The notes under the pieces: generated by a model
Told to the model about the DNA's origin: nothing
The model's database searches: none
What the model saw: the letters and a program-made list of their open reading frames with translations, nothing else
Made by a program: the position numbers and the translations under genes
Origin: Streptomyces lichenis
Lineage (GTDB): Bacteria; Actinomycetota; Actinomycetes; Streptomycetales; Streptomycetaceae
Assembly: GCF_023218175.1 (NCBI RefSeq)
Contig: NZ_JALPTH010000029.1
Span: 1-64,000, forward strand
DNA: 64,000 nt
Direction: 5' to 3'
In this document: positions 27,582 to 36,692 of the stretch, piece by piece
Layout of the letters: each line of letters begins with the position of its first letter
Numbering within the stretch: position 1 is the first letter of the stretch

Positions 27582-28280
27582 CTACTCCTTGGTCGGGAAG
27601 GTGTCGATACGGGCGATCCGCCAGGTGCCGGCCTGCCGTACGGCGTCCACCGCGAACATGGCCGCCGCCACGGTGTCGCCGCCGTCCTTGCCGGTACGGG
27701 TGCTGACCTGGTCGGCGAAGACCAGGAGCCGCGCCCGGTCCCCGTCCAGGACCTGGACCCCGCTGTCGGTGACCGTGGTGGTGAGCACCAGCTTCTGCGC
27801 GGGCCCCTGGGCGCGGATCTGCTTCATCAGCGCGGCGTGCCGGCCCACCGCCGCCCCGGTGAGGCGGTCCTCGGCGGCGGTCCGCCCGTGGTCCGGGTCG
27901 GTGTAGCGGTACGAGAAGAGGTCCCGCACCGCGGCCTCGACCACGCCCTTGACCTGGCTGGTGGCGGCGGTGTCGGTGAGCGCGGTGTTGTGGCGGACCG
28001 GCCGCTCGTCGAGGGCGCGGGTCCGGACGGCCGCGTAGCCGCCCAGGCAGAGCAGGAGCACCACCGCGGCGAGCAGGGCGGAGGTCCACCACTCGCCCCG
28101 GCTGAGGAGCCCGGGCGTACGGGCAGCGGGTGGCGGGGACGTGGGCGTACGGGGCAGGGGCTTACGGGACGTGGTGGGCCCGGCCTCGGCGGGGCGGCCG
28201 TCGTGCCGACTGGGCCGGTCGGGCCGGTCGAGCCGGTCGATGCGGCGTCTGCGGTTGACCAGATGGCGGGTGGTCGACAT
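27582..28280 (-). CDS. Mce-associated membrane protein (Mam type, copy B of pair)
   Basis: A 232-residue protein with a long basic Pro/Arg-rich cytoplasmic start, one helix (ALLAAVVLLLCLGGYAAV) and an extracytoplasmic domain with NTALTDTAATSQV, FSYRYTDPDH and TWRIARIDT. It is a paralog of 28877-29398 (NTALTDATATGQV, FSYTPATLDT, HWRITRIT). Such proteins stabilise MCE complexes in actinobacteria. Start overlaps the preceding stop by one base. Confidence 0.78.
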   Translation of the reverse strand: MSTTRHLVNRRRRIDRLDRPDRPSRHDGRPAEAGPTTSRKPLPRTPTSPPPAARTPGLLSRGEWWTSALLAAVVLLLCLGGYAAVRTRALDERPVRHNTALTDTAATSQVKGVVEAAVRDLFSYRYTDPDHGRTAAEDRLTGAAVGRHAALMKQIRAQGPAQKLVLTTTVTDSGVQVLDGDRARLLVFADQVSTRTGKDGGDTVAAAMFAVDAVRQAGTWRIARIDTFPTKE

Positions 28281-28864
28281 CAGCGGCTCCCCGCTTCCTC
28301 GTCCGGAGCCTCGCCACCGGTGGTGCCCGGGTCGCCGAGGGGCGCCTGACCCAGGGCGCTCAGCTTCCAGCCGCCGCCCGTCCGGGTGAGCTCGGTGAGC
28401 ATCCGGCTGTCCTTGACGGCGGACTTCCGGTCAGGGGTGCGGACCGTGATGCGCACGGCGACCATGGCCCTGGCCCGGCCCGCTCGGTCGTCCAGTTCGG
28501 TGAGCGCGCCCGAGAGCACCCGGGCGCTGGTCGCGGTCCGTGCCGAGCGCACCTGCCGGGTGAACTCCGCCCTGCTGCCCTTCAGTTCCTTCAGCAGCTC
28601 GCCGGTGGCCGACTCCTCCCACAGCGCGAGACCCTGCTCCAGCTCCGCGTGGTCCAGGGTGTTGAGGTTGCGCACCCCCTGTTCCGCCGCGTCCAGGGCG
28701 GCGTCCCGCTGGCGGCTGTAGGCGACCCGCTCGTCATGGGCGGCCGCGTACCAGTCGGCGGACGACCAGGCGGCGAAGCCGGCGGCCAGCAGCAGCGCCG
28801 CGAGCAGCGCGAGCCGGGTGGGCGGAGGTTTCCGCTCTCTCGTCGGCCGGTTGGGGCGTGTCAT
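28280..28864 (-). CDS. Mce-associated membrane protein (Mam type, copy B of pair)
   Basis: A 194-residue protein: basic N-terminus, one helix (LALLAALLLAAGFAAW), then an extracytoplasmic domain with RNLNTLDHAELEQGLALWEE, LTELDDRAGRARAMVAV and GGGWKLSALG. It is a paralog of 29392-29907, which has IARLNSADP, LTSLDERAGTARMIATL and GDGWKLTSLS in the same order. It fits the Mas/Mam accessory class of mce loci. Confidence 0.78.
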   Translation of the reverse strand: MTRPNRPTRERKPPPTRLALLAALLLAAGFAAWSSADWYAAAHDERVAYSRQRDAALDAAEQGVRNLNTLDHAELEQGLALWEESATGELLKELKGSRAEFTRQVRSARTATSARVLSGALTELDDRAGRARAMVAVRITVRTPDRKSAVKDSRMLTELTRTGGGWKLSALGQAPLGDPGTTGGEAPDEEAGSR

Positions 28865-28876
28865 GCGGTGTACCGC

Positions 28877-29398
28877 CTATCGTGTCGTGATCCGGGTGAT
28901 CCGCCAGTGGCCGCCGCCGTCCAGACGGGCGGTCACCGACAGCTGGGCGGCGACCACGGTGGCCTCCTCGCCGGGGCGGGAGCCGCGCTGGTCCAGCAGG
29001 ACCAGCACCTCCGCCGTACCGTCCGAGACCCGGCGCACACCGCTGCGGACCACGCGGGTGGTGAGCGTCAGCCGCTGGTCGGCGGCGCGCCGGTCGACCT
29101 GGGCGAACAGCGCCTCGTACTGCCGGGCGGCCGCCCCGTCCAGCAGCCCGCGGGCCGCCTCCCGGGTGGTGTCGAGGGTGGCCGGGGTGTAGCTGAACAC
29201 CCGGGTGAGGCTGGTCTCCACGGCGTCCTGCACCTGCCCGGTGGCGGTGGCGTCGGTCAGCGCGGTGTTGGCCCGGGCCCCGGCCCCGTACCGCTGCGCG
29301 GTGAGCAGCAGGGCGGCGGAGGAGGCGAGCAACAGCGCGGCGAGGACCGGCGCCCACCACCGCCGTACGCCCGACTCGGCGATCGGGGCCGTCACCAT
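28877..29398 (-). CDS. Mce-associated membrane protein (Mam type, copy A of pair)
   Basis: A 173-residue protein with one N-terminal helix (WAPVLAALLLASSAALLL) and an outer domain with NTALTDATATGQVQDAVE and HWRITRITTR. Start could be ATG 29398 or the next codon GTG 29395: GGAGG is 4 bases from the ATG but 7 from the GTG, and the GTG overlaps the upstream stop as GTGA, so 29395 may be the real start. It is the downstream member of the first accessory pair. Confidence 0.76.
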   Translation of the reverse strand: MVTAPIAESGVRRWWAPVLAALLLASSAALLLTAQRYGAGARANTALTDATATGQVQDAVETSLTRVFSYTPATLDTTREAARGLLDGAAARQYEALFAQVDRRAADQRLTLTTRVVRSGVRRVSDGTAEVLVLLDQRGSRPGEEATVVAAQLSVTARLDGGGHWRITRITTR

Positions 29399-29907
29399 GC
29401 GTCCTCCGGTCGGCTCACCGGGACGGCGGAGAGTGAGGTGAGCTTCCAGCCGTCGCCGGTCCGGGCCAGGACGGCTTCGAAGCGTCCCCGGTCGGCGGTG
29501 CGCTCGCCGCCGCGCGCGGCGGCCTCGATCCGGAGGGTGGCGATCATGCGGGCGGTGCCCGCGCGCTCGTCCAGTGAGGTGAGTGCCGCGTCGGTGACCC
29601 GGGCGGTGGTCGCGGTGCCGGACTCGGCCGGAGCGGCGGCCCGCTGGTCGCGCAGCCGGCGGTACTCGTGGTGGAGCGGGCCGGTGGTGGCGTCCAGCCA
29701 GGCGTCGAGATCGGCACCGCCCCGCGCGGGGTCGGCGGAGTTGAGGCGGGCGATACGGCTCCGCCCGTCGGCCAGCGCGCTGTCCCGGGCCCGGGCGGCC
29801 GCCGTGCCGGGGTCGGTGAGCGCCTGGTGCAGGCGCCAGCCCGAGAAGCCGCAGACGGCGAGGGCCACGGGGAGGATCACGGTACGGAGCAGGCGGCGGG
29901 CCGTCAT
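29392..29907 (-). CDS. Mce-associated membrane protein (Mam type, copy A of pair)
   Basis: A 171-residue protein with one helix (TVILPVALAVCGFSGW) and an outer alpha/beta domain ending GDGWKLTSLSAVPVS. ATG 29907 overlaps the stop of the sixth MCE gene (ATGA). It has the accessory-protein shape seen after mceF in actinobacteria. Confidence 0.78.
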   Translation of the reverse strand: MTARRLLRTVILPVALAVCGFSGWRLHQALTDPGTAAARARDSALADGRSRIARLNSADPARGGADLDAWLDATTGPLHHEYRRLRDQRAAAPAESGTATTARVTDAALTSLDERAGTARMIATLRIEAAARGGERTADRGRFEAVLARTGDGWKLTSLSAVPVSRPEDAW

Positions 29908-31058
29908 CGGGGGCTCCCCTCACCCGGGCCGGGCCGGGCGGGGGTGGGGACGCCGCCGCGCGGGGCCTGGGCCGAGCCGCGGACGTTCTGCCCGCCGCCG
30001 GGTGGGGCGGTGCAGGCGGCGGAGGTGTTGACGGGTCCGGTGGAGGTGTCCAGTCCGTTGCGGTGGGGCGTGCCCCCGTAGCCCGTGGTGCAGGGCAGCG
30101 GCTGGAAGAAGGTGGTGACCAGGCCCAGCTTCACCCCCGCCCCGGTGATCGCGGTGGCGCCCTTGGCGGCCACCCGGGGCAGCCGGACCATCAGTTCGCG
30201 GACGCCGCTTCGCCGGGTGACGAACAGCTCGGAGGTGGTGGTCAGATTGGCGAGCAGCACGCTCAGCCCGGGGTCGGTGTCCTTGAGGAGGGCGGTGACC
30301 TGCTCGGCGGCGGCGGGGGCGTCGCCGATGAGCCGGCGCAGATCGGCGTCGGAGGTCTTGAGCGTACGGGCGAGCTGCTGGGCGCCGTCGGCGAAGTCGG
30401 CGAGCGCCCGGGAGCTCTCCGCCTGGGTGCGGAGCACCGTCCGGGAGTCGATGAGCAGCCGGCGGGTGTCGGGGAAGGCGGTGTCGGCGGAGTGCAGGAA
30501 GCGGCTGCCGCTGTCCAGCAGGACCTGGAGGTTCTGGCCCTGGTGGGAGAAGGCCTTGCCCAGTTCGTCCACCGCGGTGCGCAGCTCGCCGGCGGGGACG
30601 GAGCTGGACAGTGCGGTGACGCTGGTGAGCAGGTCGGTGATGGGGGCCGGGGTGGTGGTGCGGCCGCGCGGCACCCGGGAGCCGTCGCGCAGATAGGGGC
30701 CCCGGTCGGTGCGCGGGGCGAGGTCGAGGTAGTCCTCGCCGACGGCGGACAGGTCGGCGACCTCGGCGGTGAGGTCGGCGGGGATACGGGGGGTGGCGCT
30801 GTCGATGGCCAGTTCCGCTTCCACCCCCTGGTCGGTGAGCCGGACGGTGCGGACCCGGCCGACGTCCACGCCCCGGTAGGTGACGTTGGATCCGTCGAAC
30901 AGGCCGCCGGTCCGGTCGAGTTCGACCAGCACGGTGTAGGTGCCGGAGGCTCCGACATGGCGGCCGAGGTCGGCGTAGTGGACGCCGATATAGGCGAGGA
31001 CCACGGCGCCGAGGAGGAGGAAGGCGAGGTTCTTGAGGTGGGTCAGCCGGGTGATCAC
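29904..31058 (-). CDS. MCE family protein, sixth of operon (MceF position)
   Basis: A 384-residue protein from GTG 31058, overlapping the preceding stop. One N-terminal helix (LAFLLLGAVVLAYIGVHY), MCE domain (about 38-115) with FDGSNVTYRGVDVGRVRTVRL and VGEDYLDLAP, then a long helical needle-like region and a Pro/Gly tail. MCE proteins form a periplasm-spanning tube that carries lipids to a YrbE/MlaF ABC importer. Substrate is not evident; fatty acids, sterols or phospholipids are the family precedents. Confidence 0.88.
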   Translation of the reverse strand: MITRLTHLKNLAFLLLGAVVLAYIGVHYADLGRHVGASGTYTVLVELDRTGGLFDGSNVTYRGVDVGRVRTVRLTDQGVEAELAIDSATPRIPADLTAEVADLSAVGEDYLDLAPRTDRGPYLRDGSRVPRGRTTTPAPITDLLTSVTALSSSVPAGELRTAVDELGKAFSHQGQNLQVLLDSGSRFLHSADTAFPDTRRLLIDSRTVLRTQAESSRALADFADGAQQLARTLKTSDADLRRLIGDAPAAAEQVTALLKDTDPGLSVLLANLTTTSELFVTRRSGVRELMVRLPRVAAKGATAITGAGVKLGLVTTFFQPLPCTTGYGGTPHRNGLDTSTGPVNTSAACTAPPGGGQNVRGSAQAPRGGVPTPARPGPGEGSPR

Positions 31059-32197
31059 GGGGTGCCGCCTCCCTGCGCGGGTACGGAGGGCAGCGGAACG
31101 GTGCCGGGGGTGGCGGCGGTGTCATGGGCCGGGAGGATGGTGGTGCCGGGCGGGGCGGTGCTGCGGAGGTAGACGTTGAGGTAGTCGCCCTTGACACCGG
31201 TGAGCACCTCGTCGGTGAACGGATAGGTGACCAGCACCTGCAGTGCGTCGGGCAGGGACTGCCCGGCGTCGGCGAGGCGTTGCAGGGTCGGGGCGAGGGC
31301 GCGGAGGTCGGCCACCAGGTCGGCCTGGGTGCGGTCGAGGGTGGTGACGGCCGTGGCGGACAGGGTGTCCAGGGCCTTGAGCATGGTGACCAGTCCGCCG
31401 CGCTGCTCCTTGAGCACCTTCAGTCCGGGGCTGAGCCGGGTGAGGACGGCGCCGACCTTCTGGTCCCGGGCGGAGACGGTGGCGGAGAGGGTGTTGAGGT
31501 GGTCGAGGGCCCGGGTGATGTCGCCCTTGTGGGCGTCCAGGTTCTTCGCCAGGACGGAGACCTGGCGGAGTGCGGAGCGGGCGGTGTCCTGGTTGCCGTC
31601 GAGCGCCTGGCCGAGTTCCCGGCTGATGGTGTTGAGCTGGCCGATGCCGCCGCCGTTGAGCAGCATCGACAGGGCGCCGAAGACCTCCTCCACCTCCGCG
31701 TTGCGGTTGGTGCGGGCGACCGGGATGGTGTCGCCGTCGGCGAGCCGGCCGGTGGCCGCTTCCCGGGTGTCGGCGGCCTGGCGGATGTCCAGGTCGGGGC
31801 GGGGGGTGAGGCCGCCGGGGCCGGACAGCTCGATGTACTTCTCGCCGAGCAGGCTGGACTGCTCCAGGGTGGCGTAGGCGTCTTCGGGCAGCCGCACCTC
31901 GCCGTTGATCCGCAGGGTGACCCGGGCGTGCCAGTCGTCGCGGTCGACGGTGATCTCCTGGACCCGGCCCACCGGGACGTCGTTGACCTTGACGGCGGAC
32001 TGCGGGTAGAGGCTGGTGACGTCCCGGAAGACGGCGGTGACGGTGTAGGGGTGCGGGCCGAGGTCGGCGCCGCCGGGCAGCGGGAGGGTGCCGATGCCGG
32101 GGAGGCCGGGCAGTCCGGCGCGGGCGGTGAGGACCAGGCCGGTGGCGAGGGCGGCGGCGGCCCCCGCGAGGCAGATCCGGGCGGTACGGGGTTTCAT
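31055..32197 (-). CDS. MCE family protein, fifth of operon (MceE position, no lipobox)
   Basis: A 380-residue protein. The N-terminal helix (AGAAAALATGLVLTARAGLPG) has no cysteine at a lipobox position, unlike mycobacterial MceE/Lpr lipoproteins. The MCE domain has YPQSAVKVNDVPVGRVQEIT and LLGEKYIELSGP, followed by helical repeats (ALDHLNTLSATV, LTRLSPGLKVLKEQ). It is coupled by ATGA to the fourth MCE gene and GTGA to the sixth. Confidence 0.87.
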   Translation of the reverse strand: MKPRTARICLAGAAAALATGLVLTARAGLPGLPGIGTLPLPGGADLGPHPYTVTAVFRDVTSLYPQSAVKVNDVPVGRVQEITVDRDDWHARVTLRINGEVRLPEDAYATLEQSSLLGEKYIELSGPGGLTPRPDLDIRQAADTREAATGRLADGDTIPVARTNRNAEVEEVFGALSMLLNGGGIGQLNTISRELGQALDGNQDTARSALRQVSVLAKNLDAHKGDITRALDHLNTLSATVSARDQKVGAVLTRLSPGLKVLKEQRGGLVTMLKALDTLSATAVTTLDRTQADLVADLRALAPTLQRLADAGQSLPDALQVLVTYPFTDEVLTGVKGDYLNVYLRSTAPPGTTILPAHDTAATPGTVPLPSVPAQGGGTP

Positions 32198-33231
32198 GGG
32201 CGCCCCTCGGTCCGGGCCGGGCCGTAGGTCTCGGCGGCGGGCAGCGGCAGCGCGCTGACCTCGCGGATGTCGGCGCGGCCGTCGATGGTGCGGGTGGCCG
32301 GGTTGTAGGCGTTCTCGACGTTGCCGGCCGCCAGGGGCAGGGTGTCCAGGGCCTCGGCGAGGGAGACCCGCTGGTCGACCAGGGACTGGGTGAGCGTGGC
32401 CAGCCGGCCCACGTCCTTGGTGAGGCGGGCCCGGTTCTCGTGCAGGAAGCCGGAGACGGTGCCGAGGGCGGAGCCCAGCTCCCGCAGGGCGGCGGCCAGG
32501 TCGGCCTTCTCGCCTGCCAGGAAGCCGGTGACATCGGCGAGTTGCCGCTCCACGGTCCGTACGTCGGTGTCGTGCTCCTTCAGCACCGAGACGACTCCGG
32601 CGAGTTGGTGCACGGTCTGGGCCAGGTCGGCGCCGGAGTCGCCGAGGACCTTGGAGGCGCCGCCGAGCTGCTGGATGCTGGCGCCGAGATCGGCCCCGTT
32701 GCCCTTGAGGTTCCTGGCGCCGGTGGCGACCAGCTCGGCCAGGGCGCCGTCCTTGTTGGCCCCCTTCGGGCCGAGCGCGTCGGACAACTCGGTGAGGCTC
32801 TTGGCGAGTTCGTCGACCTCCAGGGGCGAGGAGGTGCGGGCGACCGGGATCACGGTGCGGTCGTCGGCGGTGGGGCCGGTGCCGCTGTAGGCGGGGGCGA
32901 GCTGGACGAAGCGGCCGGAGACCACGCTGGGCGCGACCACCACGGCCCGTACCGTCCCGGGGATCCGCACGCCCTCGTCCACCTCCAGTTCGACCTTCAC
33001 CCGCCGGGCCTCGGGGCGTACCGAGGCGACACTGCCGACCCGTACGCCGAGGACGCGGACATCGGAGCCGGGGTGGACGCCGACGGTCCGCTCGAAGTAG
33101 GCGGTGATCCGGGTGGTGTCCTCGCCGAGGGTCCGCACCGCGGTGAGCACCGCGGCGGTGAGGACGACGGCGAGGCCGGTGGCCAGCAGTGCGAGCGGGT
33201 GGGGACGGCGTATCCAGGGCGGTTTCTGCAT
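32194..33231 (-). CDS. MCE family protein, fourth of operon (MceD position)
   Basis: A 345-residue protein with one helix (LLATGLAVVLTAAVLTAV), MCE domain with HPGSDVRVLGVRVGSVASVR and SGRFVQLAP, and a helical C-terminal half with several Gly-Ala-Asp-Leu heptad-like units (KGNGADLGASI, GDSGADLAQTV). It begins 46 bases after the third MCE gene, the largest gap inside the MCE block. Confidence 0.87.
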   Translation of the reverse strand: MQKPPWIRRPHPLALLATGLAVVLTAAVLTAVRTLGEDTTRITAYFERTVGVHPGSDVRVLGVRVGSVASVRPEARRVKVELEVDEGVRIPGTVRAVVVAPSVVSGRFVQLAPAYSGTGPTADDRTVIPVARTSSPLEVDELAKSLTELSDALGPKGANKDGALAELVATGARNLKGNGADLGASIQQLGGASKVLGDSGADLAQTVHQLAGVVSVLKEHDTDVRTVERQLADVTGFLAGEKADLAAALRELGSALGTVSGFLHENRARLTKDVGRLATLTQSLVDQRVSLAEALDTLPLAAGNVENAYNPATRTIDGRADIREVSALPLPAAETYGPARTEGRP

Positions 33232-33277
33232 CGGCCTCGCTCCCTTCAGGACGTGAGCGGCTCAGGACGTGGACGGC

Positions 33278-34342
33278 TCAGGAGGTGGACGGCGGGGGCA
33301 TACAGCCGCGGCGGGGCGGGGTGCCCTCGGGCAGATAGGACTTCGGGACCAGGCCGCAGAGATAGCTGTCCATCCAGCGGCCGTTGCCGAGGGCGTTGCC
33401 GAGGAGGCGGTAGTACGGGCCGGCCTTGGCGAGGATCCGGTCCAGCCCCTTCTTGTTCGCGACCAGGACGGCGGTGACCCGGTCCAGCGCGTCCAGGGCG
33501 GGCCCGAGGGTGGCGTTGTTCTCGCCCACCAGGCCGGTCAGCTCGGTGCCGAGGTCGGTGGCGCCCCGGAGCAGGCTCGCGATGGCCGCCCGCCGGTCGT
33601 TGACCTCGGCGAGCAGCAGCCGCCCGTTGCCGAGCAGGGAGGCCAGCCGGTCCTTCTTGCCGTCGAGGGTGCGGGTGACCGCGTTGCCGTTCCTCAGCAG
33701 CTCGCCGATCTGGGCATCGCGGCTGCCGATGGTCATGGACAGCTCGGCCAGCCCCTTGACCGCCCGGCCGACATGCGGCGGGGTGTCCCGGAAGGCGCCG
33801 GAGACGGCGGTGAAGCTCTCGGCCAGCCGCGCGCTGTCGATCTCCCCGACCGTGCTGCCCAGGCCGTCCAGGGCGTCCAGCACGTCGTACGGGGAGGTGG
33901 TGCGGGTGATCGGGATGCGCCGGGCCGGGTCCTGCGCCCGGGCGCCCCGGGGGTCGACGGCCAGGTACTTGGAGCCGAGCAGGGTCTTGATGCCGATGGC
34001 GACGGTGCTGTCCTCGCCGACCCAGGCGCCCTTGACGGTGAACGCCACCTTCACCTTGGGCCCGTCGAGCGCGACCGTGTCCACCTTGCCGACCTTGACG
34101 CCCGCGATGCGCACGTCGTCGCCGGGGTTGAGGCCGGAGGACTCGCCGAAGTCGGCGGTGTAGGCGGTGCCGCCGCCGGTGATCGGCAGGGCGTCCGCGT
34201 GGTAGACGCCGAACCCGATCAGGGCCATCGCGGTGAGGCCGGCCACGGCGATGGCCGCCGGGTGTCGTTCGACCAGCGGCCGGTTGCCCTGCCGCCGCTT
34301 CCACCAGCTCCTGGGATTCCTCCTGCGCCGGGGTGCGCTCAT
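33278..34342 (-). CDS. MCE family protein, third of operon (MceC position)
   Basis: A 354-residue protein, ATG 34342 in an ATGA overlap with the second MCE stop; this coupling decides the start over an ATG 9 bases upstream. Basic N-terminus, helix (AIAVAGLTAMALIGFGVY), MCE domain with NPGDDVRIAGVKVGKVDTV and LLGSKYLAVDP. C-terminal part includes WMDSYLCGLVPKSYLP, a conserved end in MceB/C-type proteins. Confidence 0.88.
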   Translation of the reverse strand: MSAPRRRRNPRSWWKRRQGNRPLVERHPAAIAVAGLTAMALIGFGVYHADALPITGGGTAYTADFGESSGLNPGDDVRIAGVKVGKVDTVALDGPKVKVAFTVKGAWVGEDSTVAIGIKTLLGSKYLAVDPRGARAQDPARRIPITRTTSPYDVLDALDGLGSTVGEIDSARLAESFTAVSGAFRDTPPHVGRAVKGLAELSMTIGSRDAQIGELLRNGNAVTRTLDGKKDRLASLLGNGRLLLAEVNDRRAAIASLLRGATDLGTELTGLVGENNATLGPALDALDRVTAVLVANKKGLDRILAKAGPYYRLLGNALGNGRWMDSYLCGLVPKSYLPEGTPPRRGCMPPPSTS

Positions 34343-35370
34343 CGGCGGCACCTCTGGTCCTTCAGGGCGATGCCGGTCGGCGGCGGGCTGCCGTCGTTGG
34401 TGGCCACCCCGCTGACCCGGGCCTCGCAGAGATAGAGGTTGAGCCAGGAGCCGTAGGAGGTGAGCCGGGTGAGGGCGTCCATCTTGCCGGGGGTGCGCTG
34501 GAGGAAGCGCTCGATGACCGGGGCGTTGTCGGCGAGGTTGGTGGAGAGCCGGCCGAGCTGGTCGATGCTCTGCTTCAGCGGTGCCCGGCCCTCGTGGAGC
34601 AGGGACGCGGTGCTGGTGGTCAGCGCGGCCATGCCGCTGACGGCCTCCCCGATGGGTGCGCGGTCCTCGGCGAGTCCGGCGACCAGCTGGTCCAGGGTGT
34701 CGATGAGGTCGGTGAAGCCGGACTCATGGGTGGTGACGGTGGCCAGCACGGCGTTGAGGTTGTCGATGACCTCGCCGATCACGGTGTCCTTGGCGGCCAG
34801 GGTGCCGGTGAGCGAGCCGATGGTGCTCACCAGGCTGCTCACGGTGGGGCCTTCGCCCTGGAGCACCTGGACGAGGGAGGCGGCGAGCCGGTTGGTGTCG
34901 GCCGGGGACAGGCCCCGGAACAGCGGCTGGAAGCCGTTGAACAGCTGGGTGATGTCCACGGCCGGCTGGGTGCGGCGCAGCGGGATGGTGGCGCCGGGGC
35001 TGAGTGCCGGGCCGGGGACGCCCGCACCGCGGTCCAGGGAGATGTACCGCTGCCCCACCATGCTGAGGTACTTGATGGCGGCGGTGGTGGTGCCCGGCAG
35101 GACGCGGCCGTGCTCGATGTGGAAGGCGACCTGGGCGTACCGCTGCTGGACGACCTGGATCGAGTCGACCTGCCCGACGGTGACCCCGGCGATGCGCACC
35201 GAGTCGCCGGGGACGAGCCCGGTGGCGTCGGTGAACCAGGCCTTGTAGGTGGGGCCCGGGCCGGTGCCGGAGTTGCTGACGCTGACGGCGAGGGTGCCGG
35301 TGGCCAGGATGGTGACGAGGACGAAGACCGCCGACTTGACGAGCGGCCCGGTCAGCCGTGCCCGGTTCAC
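34339..35370 (-). CDS. MCE family protein, second of operon (MceB position)
   Basis: A 343-residue protein from GTG 35370 overlapping the first MCE stop. Helix SAVFVLVTILATGTLAVSV, MCE domain with VPGDSVRIAGVTVGQVDSI and MVGQRYISLDRG, then the helical stalk (LFNGFQPLFRGLSPADTNRL, a typical mce motif) and WLNLYLCEARVSG near the end. Confidence 0.88.
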   Translation of the reverse strand: MNRARLTGPLVKSAVFVLVTILATGTLAVSVSNSGTGPGPTYKAWFTDATGLVPGDSVRIAGVTVGQVDSIQVVQQRYAQVAFHIEHGRVLPGTTTAAIKYLSMVGQRYISLDRGAGVPGPALSPGATIPLRRTQPAVDITQLFNGFQPLFRGLSPADTNRLAASLVQVLQGEGPTVSSLVSTIGSLTGTLAAKDTVIGEVIDNLNAVLATVTTHESGFTDLIDTLDQLVAGLAEDRAPIGEAVSGMAALTTSTASLLHEGRAPLKQSIDQLGRLSTNLADNAPVIERFLQRTPGKMDALTRLTSYGSWLNLYLCEARVSGVATNDGSPPPTGIALKDQRCRR

Positions 35371-36692
35371 TTCAGCCTCACCTCGGTGCCGCGCAGCACG
35401 GGCCCGGCGAGCAGGCTGGACCAGTCGGGCAGGGCGGCGGCCCCGGAGGCGGAGCCGGCCCGGAGGATCTCGTTCACAAGGGTGTTCTCCTGCGGGGAGT
35501 TGGGGATGCCGAGGCCGCCCTGCGGGGTGGTGACGGTCGCCGGGGTGCTCGGGGAGGCGGCTGCCGGGCCGCCGTACGGGACGGGGTAGCAGGCCGGGCC
35601 GCCCGTGGCCTCGTAGCGGGGGCGGTCGGTGCCGGGCCGGTAGGCGCCCCGGCCGGGCAGGACCGTCACATCGACATGCAGTCCGGGCCGGGCGGTGCCC
35701 TTGCCGAGTGCCCGGTCCATGGCCGGGACGAAGTCGGCGAGGGTCTTCAGGGTGCAGGGGAAGGCCGGGGCGTACCGGCTGAGCAGTTCCAGGGTGGGCC
35801 GGCCGGTGGCGGTGAGCCGGATCAGATTGGCCCGGTTGCCCCGCAGCCAGCTGTCCAGGCTCTGGGCGGAGGCGGTGACCGAGGTGGTGAGGGCGGCCAG
35901 GCGCGGACGCTGGTCGGCGAGGGTGGCGCTGGTGGTGGTCGCGTCGTAGAGGGCGTCGACGATCCCGGGCAGGGATTCCTCGTACGACCGGCTGACCTCC
36001 ACGAACTCCCGTATGTCGGCGTTGAGGTGGGGCAGTTCGGGGTTGAGCTTGCGGAGGTAGCCGTCGAGCCGGGTGAGGGTGGCGCCCAGCTGGGTGCCCC
36101 GGCCGTCGAGGGCCTGGGAGACGGCGGTGAGGGTGGCGGAGAGCCGGTCGGGCCGGACGGCGGTCAGCAGCGGCAGCAGGTTGTTCAGCGCCTGCTGGAG
36201 CTCCACGGCGTTGCGGCTGCGGTCGGGCGGGATGACCGCGCCGGGCCGCAGCGGGCGGCCGGAGGGGCGGGCCGGGGGCACCAGGGCCACATACCGCTGT
36301 CCGAACAGGGTGGTGGGCAGCAGTTGCGCGGTGACGTCGGAGGGGACGCGCCGCAGCACCCCCGGCTGAAGGGCGAGGGTGAGGCGGGCCCCGGAGCCCC
36401 GGGTGTCGATCCGCTCCACGCGCCCCACCACGACCCCGCGGAGTTTGACGTCGGCCTGGGGGTGCATCTCGTTGCCGGCGGTTCCGCTCTCGACGGTGAC
36501 CCGGTCGCTGGTCTCGAAGTCGCGGTGGTAGACGGCGAGGGAGAGCCAGATCAGGGCGAGCGGGAGGAGGAGGTAGAGCGCCCCGGCCAGCCGGCGGCGG
36601 ATACGGACACGGGCTTCCGAGGGCCGCCTGCGCGGGGGCGCCGGGGCGATGGGGGGCACGAGGCGCGGCGGGGTGGCGACGGGCGGGTTCAT
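35367..36692 (-). CDS. MCE family protein, first of operon (MceA position)
   Basis: A 441-residue protein, ATG 36692 sharing ATGA with the second permease gene. The 40-residue Pro/Arg-rich cytoplasmic start is followed by a helix (LAGALYLLLPLALIWLSLAV), MCE domain with HPQADVKLRGVVVGRVERI and LFGQRYVALVPP, the stalk, and a Pro/Gly/Ser C-terminal extension with VLPGRGAYRPGTD. First tube subunit after the permeases, as in mycobacterial mce operons. Confidence 0.88.
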   Translation of the reverse strand: MNPPVATPPRLVPPIAPAPPRRRPSEARVRIRRRLAGALYLLLPLALIWLSLAVYHRDFETSDRVTVESGTAGNEMHPQADVKLRGVVVGRVERIDTRGSGARLTLALQPGVLRRVPSDVTAQLLPTTLFGQRYVALVPPARPSGRPLRPGAVIPPDRSRNAVELQQALNNLLPLLTAVRPDRLSATLTAVSQALDGRGTQLGATLTRLDGYLRKLNPELPHLNADIREFVEVSRSYEESLPGIVDALYDATTTSATLADQRPRLAALTTSVTASAQSLDSWLRGNRANLIRLTATGRPTLELLSRYAPAFPCTLKTLADFVPAMDRALGKGTARPGLHVDVTVLPGRGAYRPGTDRPRYEATGGPACYPVPYGGPAAASPSTPATVTTPQGGLGIPNSPQENTLVNEILRAGSASGAAALPDWSSLLAGPVLRGTEVRLK

